Below are positions 17,039-26,654 of a stretch of 64,000 bases of DNA, in pieces. The position numbers and the translations under genes were made by a program. The notes beneath the pieces were generated by a model. The model did not search any database. It was not told where the DNA came from and saw only the letters and a list, made by a program, of their open reading frames with translations. Source of the stretch: an uncultured Erysipelotrichaceae bacterium (GTDB lineage: Bacteria; Bacillota_I; Bacilli_A; Erysipelotrichales; Erysipelotrichaceae); the NCBI GenBank assembly GCA_900314905.1, contig OMXA01000002.1:1-64000 (forward strand), written 5' to 3'. How positions within the stretch are numbered: position 1 is the first letter of the stretch; every line of letters starts with the position of its first letter.

Positions 17039-17945
17039 GGCTTCCCTGCAGGGATTTCTGAACCATATCGCCATCAGCCGCACGGGCTCGAAGGATACCC
17101 GTGATGCCTATGGCAGAGATGTGCGCCGCTTTCTCGACTATCTCAGCTCCCGCAGCATCACGGACTTTGAAGACGTCGACCGCCTGGTGGTCAGCGACTA
17201 TGTGACGAAATTGCGTTCCGGAGAGATCGGCGGCAAGCCTCTTTCCAATGCCAGCTATTCCCGCAGCCTCTCGAGCCTGCGCTCCTTTTTCCGGTACCTG
17301 AATCAATACGAAGGCGTGCAGCAGAATCCGGTCAGCTTATTCAAAGGGGCAAGCAGCCATCGGAAGCTGCCGGAATATCTGACTTTCGATCAGATGGAGC
17401 AGCTGCTGAATTCCTTTGATCTCTCTGATCCGGTTCAGGTCCGCAATCGCTGCATGATCGAAGTCATGTTTGCATGCGGGCTCCGGGTGAGCGAATGCGC
17501 TGGCCTCAAGATCGAGGATATCGATCTTACCGAGCGGACTCTGAAGGTATTCGGAAAGGAATCCAAGGAACGCATGGTCCCGTTCTATCCACGCTGCGGC
17601 CAGCTGATCGAGCTTTATCTTGCAGAAGCCAGGCCTCAGTTCATCCGGGAAGATCATCCGTATCTCTTCGTGAATGCAAGAGGAAAACCAGTCAGCTCCC
17701 GCTCCATCGAGCAGATGGTGGATCAGGCAGCCATCCATGCGGGTCTTACCATGCATGTGCATCCGCATATGATCCGTCATTCGTTTGCGACGCATCTGCT
17801 CGATAACGGAGCAGATCTGAGGATGGTGCAGGAACTGCTTGGGCATGAGAACCTCGGCACGACTCAGATCTATACCCACGTGACCCAGGATCGCATGCGC
17901 AAAGTAGTGGACAGAGCGCATCCGTTCGCAAAGCACGCCGAATGA
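17025..17945 (+). CDS. xerC: Tyrosine recombinase XerC
   Basis: Resolves chromosome dimers at dif with a partner recombinase. The N-terminal SAM-like DNA-binding domain (1-105) precedes the catalytic domain with Arg154 (CGLRVSE), Lys178, His248 and Arg251 (HMIRH), His274 (LGHE) and nucleophile Tyr283 (QIYTH). 306 aa. Start ATG 17025 is chosen over 16983 because it begins the conserved N-terminal domain. The hslVU-codY genes that often follow it in Bacillota are absent. Confidence 0.93.
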   Translation: MADFEASLQGFLNHIAISRTGSKDTRDAYGRDVRRFLDYLSSRSITDFEDVDRLVVSDYVTKLRSGEIGGKPLSNASYSRSLSSLRSFFRYLNQYEGVQQNPVSLFKGASSHRKLPEYLTFDQMEQLLNSFDLSDPVQVRNRCMIEVMFACGLRVSECAGLKIEDIDLTERTLKVFGKESKERMVPFYPRCGQLIELYLAEARPQFIREDHPYLFVNARGKPVSSRSIEQMVDQAAIHAGLTMHVHPHMIRHSFATHLLDNGADLRMVQELLGHENLGTTQIYTHVTQDRMRKVVDRAHPFAKHAE

Positions 17946-17977
17946 GAAAAAAAGGGCATGATCAGCGGAATAATGCT

Positions 17978-18005
17978 TTGCAGAGCGGTCGTCTTATGAT
18001 ACTAT
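17978..18005 (+). promoter_or_regulatory. Promoter of rpsB-tsf
   Basis: TTGCAG (17978-17983), 16-base spacer, TACTAT (18000-18005) preceded by TATGA. It resembles the rplS promoter. Confidence 0.65.
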
Positions 18006-18014
18006 AGTTCCCGG

Positions 18015-18050
18015 CATCCCTTTTCATGCGGTTTTCATGCCGCAGGGATG
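18015..18050 (+). promoter_or_regulatory. Structured rpsB leader hairpin
   Basis: CATCCCT (18015-18021) pairs with AGGGATG (18044-18050), with an inner GCGG/CCGC stem (18028-18031 with 18040-18043) and a 6-base bulge. It lies at the 5' end of a leader of about 160 bases before rpsB. Such leaders often mediate feedback by ribosomal proteins; here that is inference. Confidence 0.5.
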
Positions 18051-18171
18051 TACTACTCACACAGTGGATTCATCATCCCGTGCATGTATCTTTCCGTTTT
18101 CAAGGGAGATGGGTGTTGATGGTGACCGAAGCTGTGGCGGAAAACAACGGAAAGCGAGGTAAATAAAAATT

Positions 18172-19134
18172 ATGACTGTTGTCTCCATGAGGAAAATGCT
18201 TGAGAATGGTGTTCATTTCGGACATCAGACTCGGAAATGGAACCCGAAGTTCCGCCCTTACATCTACACTGCAAAGAATGGTATTTACATCATCGATCTT
18301 GAAAAGACTCAGGAACAGCTGAACAAAGCTTATGATGCCCTGAAGAAGATCACGGAAGATGGCGGCAAGGTTCTGTTCGTCGGCACGAAGAAACAGGCTC
18401 AGGCTCCGGTTCTTGCAGAAGCTCTGCGTTCCGGCAGCTTCTATGTCAACCAGAGATGGCTCGGCGGAACTCTGACGAACTTCCGCACGATTCAGAAGTC
18501 CATCAAGAAGCTGGTTGATATCGAAGAGATGGAAACCAGCGGAACCATCAGCGTCTATACGAAGAAGGAACAGGCTGTTCTTCTGAAGAAGAAGGATCGT
18601 CTCGAGAACTTCCTCGGCGGCATCAAGGAAATGAAGAAGCTCCCGGATGCGCTGTTCGTCGTAGACCCGATTGAAGAGCACAATGCAGTTGCAGAAGCAC
18701 GCAAGCTCAATATCCCGGTATTCGCTCTGATCGATACGAATGCGGATCCGAACATGGTCGATTATCCGATCCCGGCAAATGATGATGCGGTCCGTTCCAT
18801 CACGCTGATGGTCGGTGTCATCGCTGATGCAATCTGCGAAGCGAAGGGCGGCGTTCTGGAATTCGCTCACCAGGAAGATGAGACAGTTGCGGATATCTCC
18901 ATGAAGGATGTCATGGTTGAGGTTGACCGTCAGGCAGCAGAATATGAGAAGCGCAAGCGTCAGAGATATGAAGAGAATCGTGCTAGGATGCAGGCAGCAG
19001 GCGGACGCCGTTTCGACCGCGGCAATGGCCAGAATGGCGAGCGCCGTGTATTCCGCAGAGACAGCCGTTCCAATGGTGCTCCGCGTCCGGCAGCTTCTTC
19101 TGCTCCGGCAGCAGCTAAGGAGGAAACGAAGTAA
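18172..19134 (+). CDS. rpsB: 30S ribosomal protein S2 with long C-terminal tail
   Basis: Core S2 (about 1-240) is clear: [26 protein letters not shown]-like strands, [10 protein letters not shown] and ALIDTNADP. At 320 aa it is much longer than usual (about 230-260). The extra C-terminus is rich in Arg, Gly and Asn ([14 protein letters not shown]) and then Ala/Pro, likely disordered and RNA-binding. It overlaps tsf by one base. Confidence 0.96.
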   Translation: MTVVSMRKMLENGVHFGHQTRKWNPKFRPYIYTAKNGIYIIDLEKTQEQLNKAYDALKKITEDGGKVLFVGTKKQAQAPVLAEALRSGSFYVNQRWLGGTLTNFRTIQKSIKKLVDIEEMETSGTISVYTKKEQAVLLKKKDRLENFLGGIKEMKKLPDALFVVDPIEEHNAVAEARKLNIPVFALIDTNADPNMVDYPIPANDDAVRSITLMVGVIADAICEAKGGVLEFAHQEDETVADISMKDVMVEVDRQAAEYEKRKRQRYEENRARMQAAGGRRFDRGNGQNGERRVFRRDSRSNGAPRPAASSAPAAAKEETK

Positions 19135-20021
19135 TGGCAATTACAGCTAGTCAGGTCAAGGAGCTCCGTGAAATCACCGGAGCTGGAATGATGGACTGCA
19201 AGAAGGCACTCGTTGCGACGGACGGTGACGTCAAGAAGGCAATCGACTGGCTTCGTGAAAAGGGCATCTCCAAGGCCGCAAAGAAAGAAGGACGCACTGC
19301 TGCAGACGGACTTTCCAGAGTTGCAGTCAGCGGCAACCGCGCTGTGATCGTTGAACTCAACTCCGAGACAGACTTCGTTGCGAAGAACGAGAAGTTCCTC
19401 GGACTGCTGGATGACTGCGTCAATGCAATCATGAACAGCGATGCAAAGACACTTGATGACGCACTGGCTCTGAAGTCCGGCGAGGGAACCCTCAAGGACG
19501 AGATCATCAGCGCTACTGCAATCATCGGCGAGCACATCGCACTGAGACGTTTTGCGATCGTTGAGAAGCAGGATGATGAGATCTTCGGAACCTATATGCA
19601 CAACAACGGCGTCATTTCCGCTGTCTGCGTCGTGAAGGGCACTTCCGATGCTCAGATTGCCAAGAACATGGCAATGCAGATCGCTTCCATGTCTCCGAGC
19701 TATGTATCCCGCAAGGATATGCCGCAGGATATCGTGAACCATGAGCGCGAGATTCAGCAGCAGCTCGTCGCAAATGATGAGTCTCTGGCAAACAAGCCGG
19801 AGAAGGTCAAGGCTGGCATCGTCGAAGGACGTCTGTCCAAGTCTCTCCAGGATATGTGCCTGGTCGACCAGATCTTCTTCCTCGATCCGGAGAAGAAGTG
19901 CGGGGAATACCTCAAGGAAAACAACGCTGAAGTCGTTACCTTCGTGAAGTACAAGGTCGGCGAAGGCATTGAGAAGAAGGCAGAAAACTTCGCAGAAGAA
20001 GTTGCTGCCATGACAAAGTAA
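19134..20021 (+). CDS. tsf: Elongation factor Ts
   Basis: Nucleotide exchange factor for EF-Tu. The N-terminal UBA-like start ITASQVKELREITGAGMMDCKKAL and the KEGRTAADGL and VIVELNSETDFVAKNEKF blocks are diagnostic. 295 aa. The ATG uses the last base of the rpsB stop, so the two are tightly coupled. A terminator follows directly; pyrH, usually next, is displaced by more than 10 kb. Confidence 0.98.
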   Translation: MAITASQVKELREITGAGMMDCKKALVATDGDVKKAIDWLREKGISKAAKKEGRTAADGLSRVAVSGNRAVIVELNSETDFVAKNEKFLGLLDDCVNAIMNSDAKTLDDALALKSGEGTLKDEIISATAIIGEHIALRRFAIVEKQDDEIFGTYMHNNGVISAVCVVKGTSDAQIAKNMAMQIASMSPSYVSRKDMPQDIVNHEREIQQQLVANDESLANKPEKVKAGIVEGRLSKSLQDMCLVDQIFFLDPEKKCGEYLKENNAEVVTFVKYKVGEGIEKKAENFAEEVAAMTK

Positions 20022-20036
20022 TCAGTCATCTTCTGA

Positions 20037-20066
20037 AACATGGTCTGCAATGGACCATGTTTTTCT
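20037..20066 (+). terminator. Terminator after tsf
   Basis: ACATGGTC (20038-20045) pairs with GACCATGT (20053-20060), followed by TTTTTCTTTT. The next frame's ATG (20057) lies inside its right arm. Confidence 0.9.
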
Positions 20067-23000
20067 TTTGCCCGCAGGATAGGCTTCTGCAGTGCCTTTC
20101 CTGCGAGCTGACATTACGTTGCGATCATTTGGAAGAGATTCCGGGTTCCTGGCAGTATGATTTTGCATTGGTAAAAAGGAATTTCAGTGTCAAAGGCCTG
20201 GATATCAATAATCCTGTGATTGAATCTTCTGAGTGTTCTGGAACCTTGATTGGGAAAATTCAGCAGAATGCTGCTGTGACAATTTCTAATGTAATTGTTC
20301 ATGGGAATGATTCGGAGGAGGCAGCAATCACGGATTCAGTTTCTGGTACATATGCTGGTGGGCTTATCGGCTATGTAGAAGATGCATCTCGTGTTGATTT
20401 AGAGAATTCTTTTGCTGGTGGCAGAAATTTTCAAATTACCGGAGAACAGTATGCTGGTGGCCTGATCGGATATGCATATTCTTCATATCAGACTTCTTCC
20501 TATGGTAAAAATCTGACCATTAGTAACTGTGCTGCATCCGCTTATGTAGTTCAGAAGGAAAGTGATAATGATGCTGAAAGGAGTAATTATGCTGCTGGCG
20601 GATTGATAGGTTATATATACTATGGAACTGCTTCTGCAACGATTAACAATTCCTACTCAAGTGGACATTTAGCTGAGGAACAATCAGCTTCTCTGAATGA
20701 AGGTAATATTTGCTCATATCAGGGAAATGCTGGCGGATTAATCGGAATGCAAGCTGGTTCTATCTCCATTATAGACAGTTTCTCTACTGCTTCTGTATAC
20801 GGAGCGGATAAGAACATGAGCGGAGGGTTAATCGGATATAGTAGCTATTCGTATTATTCCGACTCAAATTCGTATCTGCAGTCGGTTTCGATTAATCATT
20901 CTTACTTCGGCGGGAAAATAATTATTCCTTTAAATGAATCCCATCACATTGTGTCTCCAATTCTGAATGGATTTGGTGAACCCTCTAAATCGAAAAATTG
21001 GAAGTATCATATTTTCTTGACTGATGTCGGTTATTTGGATCAGGGGGATTCTACCAGCGGGTTTAACCTAATAGATCGTGACCAAAAGATAATCCACTAT
21101 GATGATTCCGCTCTCAAGATCAATAAACTGTCGGCCGATTCTCTTAAGAATAAGGTTGTTTCTGATACTTCAGATGTCGAGAACACGGTGCCTTTTGATT
21201 CTTCTCTGACCGGTAAAAAATATCCTTATCCAATCTATACTATACTGAAGAACTCTGCTTCCGATTCGACACCGAAGCGTACCTATATCGGTGACTGGAC
21301 GGAAACAGAGAATGCTTCTGCGAAAGTCAATTTCTTCATCGAAGAAGTTCCGGAAGATGAATCAGAGTTCTTCAGCAGTGAAGAGGTGTCTCCTTCTCCG
21401 GAAGCCAGTGCAGGTGCATCGGCAGAAAGCACGGAAACTCCGGAAGCCAGTGCATCCGCGGATGCTGATGCAGATGCTTCTCCGAGTGCTTCTGCAGAGA
21501 CTGAGCCAATCGAGAGCCCGGCTCCTGCTTCTTCTGCAGGTGCAATGAACACGGATGAGGAGGCTTCTTCATCTTCTTCTGCAGGCGGAGGAACTGCTGT
21601 TCCGTATGTGCATGCACTGAAGCTTTCCTATCCGCTTCTGAAAGAAGAAGAGACGGAAGAACCTTCCGGTACTTCAGAGCCTTCAGCTGCTTCTGAACCA
21701 TCAGAAGGAGTGGAAACCGAAGCGGACGATCTTGTCACAGAAGAAGACAATATGATGACGATTGCACGTACGGTAGAGGTCGGAAAGACAGTTTCTTTAT
21801 CTCCGATTCATCCGGTTCAGGATGGCTATACCTTGGTCGGATGGCGGTTAGTGGATTCGGCGGAAGACGAAGCGAATACAGGAAGTGTGTCTCTGGAAGT
21901 CATGGATGGGTCAGGCAATCAAGGGGCAGTTCATTATGACTATGATCCTGATGCAGTCGTGACGGTACAAGGAGATATGAATCTGAAGGCGGTGTTTGTG
22001 AGGAATGATCTGCTTTCCTTCGGCAATACCTGGACTTCTTCTGCAAGTGCTGCCTATAATCCATATCCTGGCAATACGGATAACTGCACGTGGACTGCTT
22101 GGCAGCTTGTTTATGAGACCATGGGGCTTCGTCTTCCTGCCTGGGGAGATGCCGGTTACTGGCTGATCCGGGCAAAGGCAGCTGGTTTTACAGTGTCTTC
22201 AGAGCCTTCGGTCCATTCGCTGGTGGTGTTCTCGAACCATGTCGGCTTTGTGACAGATGTCAGTGAAGATGGACAGATGGTCTATATCAGGGAAGGCAAT
22301 TACAGCGGCATGTATCATGAGGGCTGGTGGCCTGCGTATGGAGATCGCCATGGTCAGAAGAGATATGGCTATATCTGGCTGAGCGGGTCTGGAGAATCGA
22401 ATATCTCTGAGGAAGAAATCGCAGAGATGGAAAGCGACCAGGCGGCTCGGGAAGAGGCAGAAACAGAACAGAAAGAAACCGAAGAGACGATTGTCATCTC
22501 GGATGGATATTATGTAGGAAACAATGAAACAGCGTTACTTCAGGATCTTGCTGAGAAGGGTCTTTCTGTCGGAACCAGAAGCGAAGCATACAGCAATACT
22601 GCCGAGGCAGGAACGATTATTGCGCATGACAGCGGAACCTTTGCAAAGGGTGCTGCCGTGAATTATACCGTTTCGCTCGGAAAAGAACAGGTGACGGAAG
22701 AAACTGCAGAGCCGTCTCTGACTCCAGAAGCTTCTGCATCGGCAAGTGCTTCTTCAGTTCCATCCGCTTCTGCAAGTGCAAGTGCTTCTGCACCGGCTCC
22801 GTCGGTATCTGAGATCACTGAAACTGTGGTTCCTTCTGCAAGTGCATCTGCTCCAGCACCATCTGTTTCTGAAATCACTGTAACTGCAGCACCCTCAGAG
22901 ACCTCAGAACCTGCCAATACTCCGGTTCCTTCTGTAACTGAGATCGAAGCTTCTCCTTCTGCTGCAGCAAGTACCGCTCCGGCAGAATCTGCACCGGTTC

Positions 23001-23068
23001 CTTCCGTGAAGGAGATTGTGCCGGCAGCTTCTGAGACGCCGTCAGCTTCTGCGTCTGGTGAGGAATGA
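20057..23068 (+). pseudogene. GLUG-repeat/CHAP surface protein, 5'-truncated
   Basis: The 1003-codon frame has no signal peptide and its only ATG lies in the tsf terminator without a ribosome-binding site, so the 5' end is missing. Domains: GLUG repeats (YAGGLIGY and variants, about 90-265); a Ser/Ala/Pro/Glu linker (about 435-510); a bacterial-repeat-like segment; a CHAP peptidase or amidase domain (about 654-778) with Cys677 (NCTWTAW) and His728 (SNHVGFV); a PASTA-like domain (about 812-875); and a Ser-Ala-Pro tail. The first 1.2 kb is A+T-rich compared with flanking DNA. Location before pilus genes suggests a pilus-linked adhesin or wall hydrolase. Expression is doubtful as drawn. Confidence 0.75.
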
Positions 23069-23069
23069 T

Positions 23070-23501
23070 ATGAAGAAGCTAGGGGGAAACAGAGGAGAGA
23101 TCAGTGTTCTGGAGCTGATCCTGATTCCGCTGATTGTCTTCTTTGCGGTGTTCTTCCTGATTCAGGGAGGAGACTGGATGAAGATCCGGGTGAATCATGG
23201 AAATGATGGCCTGACTGCCAATACGGCAGAATCGGTTGCCAGGATCAATTCGAATAATGGTCTGAACTGTCCGGTAGATGGCAGCAGCGGCAGATGCCCG
23301 CACTGGACGAGCAGCGGGTATATTGCGTATTACGACAATGTAGGAAATACGATCGTCGGAGAGAAGCCATATGGATATAACGAGGATTCGACGATGGTCA
23401 TTGACGGGAAGAAGTATTATGGCGATCCGGGAACCATGGTTATCAAAGTCGTCTGCTCAGAGGGCAGGATCACGCTGAGCTGGGAAGAGGGCAGGCAATG
23501 A
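23070..23501 (+). CDS. Pilin-like single-pass protein
   Basis: Begins one base after the preceding stop. A short basic leader (MKKLGGNRGE) precedes a hydrophobic helix (ISVLELILIPLIVFFAVFFLI), followed by a small exported domain with paired cysteines (NCPVDGSSGRCPHW). The leader-helix layout resembles type IV prepilins or minor pilins, although a canonical G-FTLIE site is not present. It directly precedes the prepilin peptidase gene (4-base overlap), supporting the pilin reading. Start ATG 23070. Confidence 0.65.
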   Translation: MKKLGGNRGEISVLELILIPLIVFFAVFFLIQGGDWMKIRVNHGNDGLTANTAESVARINSNNGLNCPVDGSSGRCPHWTSSGYIAYYDNVGNTIVGEKPYGYNEDSTMVIDGKKYYGDPGTMVIKVVCSEGRITLSWEEGRQ

Positions 23502-24280
23502 GACTCAGTTCTTTTTCGATTGGTTTTCATATCTGGGTTCTGGTGCTGTGCTTCGCTCTCGGTGCTGCTATGGGCAGCTTCATGAACTGCATTGCGGGAA
23601 GAATGGTCCGGCAGGAAGACTGGATTCATGGCCGCTCGAAGTGTGATGCCTGCGGGCATGTGCTTGGCTGGAAGGACCTCATTCCGGTATTCGGCTATAT
23701 TTCTGCAAAGGGCAGATGCAGATACTGCAAAGCAGAGATTCCTCGTGACTGCTTATGGACCGAGGCTGGTCTTGGGGCTTTATTTGCAGTTTGCGCAGAA
23801 TGGTTCGGCCTCAGCATGGAAGCAGTTAGGGCAATGGGGCTTGCCAGCATTCTGCTTGGGTTATCGCTCGTGGATCTTGCAAGTTATGAGATTCCGGATG
23901 GGTTTATCATTTCCGGGATTGTGTGGTGGGCGATCTTTCTTCCGTTTATGGGAGGATCCATCGGTTCTCTTGCAATAAACGGGCTGATCGGCGGCTTTGC
24001 GATCGCAGGGGGCATGCTTGCATTCTCGCTGCTTTTCGATCGGATCAGTGGAAAAGACAGCATGGGCGGCGGAGATATCAAGCTGTATTTCATGGTTTCG
24101 CTGTATCTTGGCCTTGCCAGAGGTTTTCTGAATGTGATTCTGTCCTGCATCGTAGGGCTTTTATTCGTGGTATTATTACACCGGCATAAGATACCGTTCG
24201 GGCCGTCGATCTCAATCAGTTCCCTGATCTGCCTGATGGTCGGTATGCCGATCGTAAGCTGGTATTTCAGCTTGTTCTGA
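23498..24280 (+). CDS. pilD: Type IV prepilin peptidase (A24A)
   Basis: Integral-membrane aspartic protease that cleaves prepilin leaders. It has the N-terminal zinc-binding/methylase-type region with Cys49, Cys52, Cys74 and Cys77, then six or more membrane helices with catalytic Asp126 (SLVDLASYEIPD) and Asp193 in GGGDIKLYF. 260 aa. It overlaps the pilin-like gene and is followed by pilM-N-O in one operon. Confidence 0.92.
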   Translation: MRLSSFSIGFHIWVLVLCFALGAAMGSFMNCIAGRMVRQEDWIHGRSKCDACGHVLGWKDLIPVFGYISAKGRCRYCKAEIPRDCLWTEAGLGALFAVCAEWFGLSMEAVRAMGLASILLGLSLVDLASYEIPDGFIISGIVWWAIFLPFMGGSIGSLAINGLIGGFAIAGGMLAFSLLFDRISGKDSMGGGDIKLYFMVSLYLGLARGFLNVILSCIVGLLFVVLLHRHKIPFGPSISISSLICLMVGMPIVSWYFSLF

Positions 24281-24294
24281 AAGGGTTTTTACTT

Positions 24295-25293
24295 ATGGCA
24301 AATGGATTGCTTGGGATGGAGTTCGGCTCCAGCCGTCTGAAAATTGCTGAAGTGAGGGATCATAAGGTAGTCCGGTTTGCGACTGCTGATATGCCTGACA
24401 ATATCATCCGCAATGGAGAGATTGTGTCCCTGGATGGGCTTGCGGATGTTCTTCAGGAAGTGCTGAAGGAACAGAAGTTCAGTGCGAAGAAGGTGTGTTT
24501 TGCGGTTCCGGATGCAGAGACAATCATCCGCCGTCTGCAGTTTCCGCTGATGACCGAAGCTCAGCTGAAGGTGAATCTTCCGTTTGAGTTTCATGATTTT
24601 ATTACGGGAGAGAAAGACGATTATCTGTTTGACTATGCGATGATCGGCATTGAGAGCGATGAGTCCGGGAAGGATACCGGCATGGATCTGCTCGGGGTGG
24701 CGGTTTCAAAGCAGAAGATGCTGGATTATCAGACAATGTTCCGGAGAATCGGTCTGAAGCTTGTGGAGGCTGCTCCGGCTTCGCTGGCGATCGGCTGTCT
24801 TCTGAACCAGCTGGTTCCGGAAAGCAGAAACCGGGATTTTGCAGTTCTGGATCTTGGTTATCATTCTTCGGATATTCTGATGTTCTCCGATGGCATCTAT
24901 GATACCAAGCGGACATATGAGCTTGGGTGTGAGGCAATGGCGCAGCGGATTGCAGAACAGAGAAATTGCGATGTTCATATTGCTTCGCTGCATCTGAAGC
25001 AGAATACCGATGGGATTCAGGACAGCGAGGCGGTTTCAGATAGCTCCGGAGAGATTGCCGTCAATGTGATGCGGGCGGTCAACTACTATACGTATGAGAA
25101 GCGGGATAATTCTCTGGAAACGCTGTATGTGACCGGGGGCGGTGCCTGGATGGAACCGCTGGTGAAGCAGATCAGCGATACGGTTCCGCTGAAGGTAGTT
25201 CTGCTCAGTTCCCTGAAGAATGCAGCAGTTTCTGATGAGGAAGCACTGATCAGCGGACCTGCAGCCTGCGGGATCTGCTTCTATGGGGAGTGA
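24295..25293 (+). CDS. pilM: Type IV pilus assembly protein PilM
   Basis: Actin-like cytoplasmic ATPase-fold protein that binds the PilN N-terminus. N-terminal GMEFGSSRLKIAEV is the phosphate-1-type loop; FAVPDAETIIRRLQFP, FAVLDLGYHSSDILMFSDG and YVTGGGAWM (adenosine region) follow. 332 aa is normal. Spaced 14 bases from pilD. Confidence 0.88.
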   Translation: MANGLLGMEFGSSRLKIAEVRDHKVVRFATADMPDNIIRNGEIVSLDGLADVLQEVLKEQKFSAKKVCFAVPDAETIIRRLQFPLMTEAQLKVNLPFEFHDFITGEKDDYLFDYAMIGIESDESGKDTGMDLLGVAVSKQKMLDYQTMFRRIGLKLVEAAPASLAIGCLLNQLVPESRNRDFAVLDLGYHSSDILMFSDGIYDTKRTYELGCEAMAQRIAEQRNCDVHIASLHLKQNTDGIQDSEAVSDSSGEIAVNVMRAVNYYTYEKRDNSLETLYVTGGGAWMEPLVKQISDTVPLKVVLLSSLKNAAVSDEEALISGPAACGICFYGE

Positions 25294-25304
25294 GGTGCTG
25301 ATCG

Positions 25305-25919
25305 ATGAGTGAAAAGAAGAGCATCTTCTCAAAGGAAATCAGTCTGAAGCCTGTTAAGGTTCGCTATCCGGAAAAGACGTATATCAATCTGGTCATCAAT
25401 GAGCAGAAAGCAAAGGATCAGAAAGCAGTCATCTGGTTTGCGGTGTTTCTGGCGGTTCTGGCAGTATTCGTGAAAGTGGGGGTCTATGACCGCATGGATG
25501 AGCTCAATGCGGCGGAAGCGCAGTATAACCAGATGGCCGCGCAGCTGACGAAGCTGCAGGAAGCTAACGCCAGCTATGATTCCATCAAGGAACAGTATGA
25601 TGAAGTGACAGACTGGTACATGACGGATGAAGAGAAGATGGAAGCAGACAAGGGCAGTGTCTTCGATATGCTGGATGAGGATATGATGCCGTATGTGAAG
25701 CTGGAGAATGTCTCGATCAGCGGCAGCACCATCACGGTGCAGACCGGCGTGACGGATCTTTCCACGGTATCAACATTTCTGAAGGCATTGCAGAATGATT
25801 CCCGCAATGGGTATGTTACGGTAACGACCGCAGCGGCTTCCGGAGATGAGACCGGAAACCTCGTGACGGCAAGTGTCGTGATTACCTGGGCTACTTCTTC
25901 AGAAGGGGGGAATCAGTGA
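25305..25919 (+). CDS. pilN: PilN-like pilus assembly protein
   Basis: A short cytoplasmic N-terminus containing the NLVINEQKAKDQK stretch (PilM-binding INLxP-like region), one membrane helix (about 43-62), a coiled coil (about 66-100) and a periplasm-side-type ferredoxin-like domain. 204 aa. Overlaps pilO by four bases. The family is recognised mainly by architecture and position between PilM and PilO. Confidence 0.75.
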   Translation: MSEKKSIFSKEISLKPVKVRYPEKTYINLVINEQKAKDQKAVIWFAVFLAVLAVFVKVGVYDRMDELNAAEAQYNQMAAQLTKLQEANASYDSIKEQYDEVTDWYMTDEEKMEADKGSVFDMLDEDMMPYVKLENVSISGSTITVQTGVTDLSTVSTFLKALQNDSRNGYVTVTTAAASGDETGNLVTASVVITWATSSEGGNQ

Positions 25920-26572
25920 TGCTGTCGCATGAATTCACGAAACGGGAGAAGGTTCTTCTTCTCATCTGCGCCATTCTGTTCCTCGGATTCTTCTATTATG
26001 AGGTGGTCTACCGGAATGTGCAGGCCAGGCTTGCGGATTACAATACGGACTCGCTGGTGACCGAAATTCAGGTCGAGACGGCAAAGGCATCGAAGATCAG
26101 CCAGATGCAGCGGGTCATTGAAGATTCTGAAGGAAAAGTTACCGGTGATCTCAGCATCTACAACAATCAGAGCGCAGAGATCACGGCCATGGGCGAAATC
26201 TTCGATGAAGATGCAGATAATGTCAGCATCTCCTGGAGCGATCCGGTTCTGAGCCAGACGATCGTGCGCAGAGATGTGACGATCTCATTCCACTGCACTT
26301 CGTATCAGAATTTCCGGAATGTTCTGCAGAAGATGTCTGAGATGAAGTACCGGTGTCTGATCAGGGATGTGACGGTTTCCGGTTATGACCGGAATGCCGG
26401 AACGGGAATCCAGGATGGCAATGATCTGAATGCATCGATTCAGGTAACCTTCTTCGAGACGACGGAGGGAGCTTCCAATCTTTCCGGCCTCACGGTCAGC
26501 CAGGATGACAGCAGTTCGGATGATTCGCTTCCAGAAGAGCTGGAGAATCGGGCACAAGCATACAGCAATTAG
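25916..26572 (+). CDS. pilO: PilO-like pilus assembly protein
   Basis: One membrane helix near the N-terminus (LLLICAILFLGFFYYEVVY), a coiled coil, then an exported domain of about 150 residues. PilO pairs with PilN in the alignment complex. 218 aa. It is the last pilus gene; PilB, PilC and PilT are not in the window. Assignment depends strongly on context. Confidence 0.72.
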   Translation: MMLSHEFTKREKVLLLICAILFLGFFYYEVVYRNVQARLADYNTDSLVTEIQVETAKASKISQMQRVIEDSEGKVTGDLSIYNNQSAEITAMGEIFDEDADNVSISWSDPVLSQTIVRRDVTISFHCTSYQNFRNVLQKMSEMKYRCLIRDVTVSGYDRNAGTGIQDGNDLNASIQVTFFETTEGASNLSGLTVSQDDSSSDDSLPEELENRAQAYSN

Positions 26573-26597
26573 CAGGGACACGGAGTTCCTGCTTTTC
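26571..26597 (+). terminator. Terminator after pilO
   Basis: AGCAGGGA (26571-26578) pairs with TTCCTGCT (26586-26593, one G-U), then TTTTCT. It begins on the pilO stop codon. Confidence 0.65.
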
Positions 26598-26606
26598 TGA
26601 TGGGAA

Positions 26607-26635
26607 TTGCAGATCAACTTCGTGACAGGTACAAT
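26607..26635 (+). promoter_or_regulatory. Promoter of the GT2 gene
   Basis: TTGCAG (26607-26612), 17-base spacer, TACAAT (26630-26635), 20 bases before the start codon. Confidence 0.6.
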
Positions 26636-26654
26636 GTCTCAAGAGGTATCCTGT

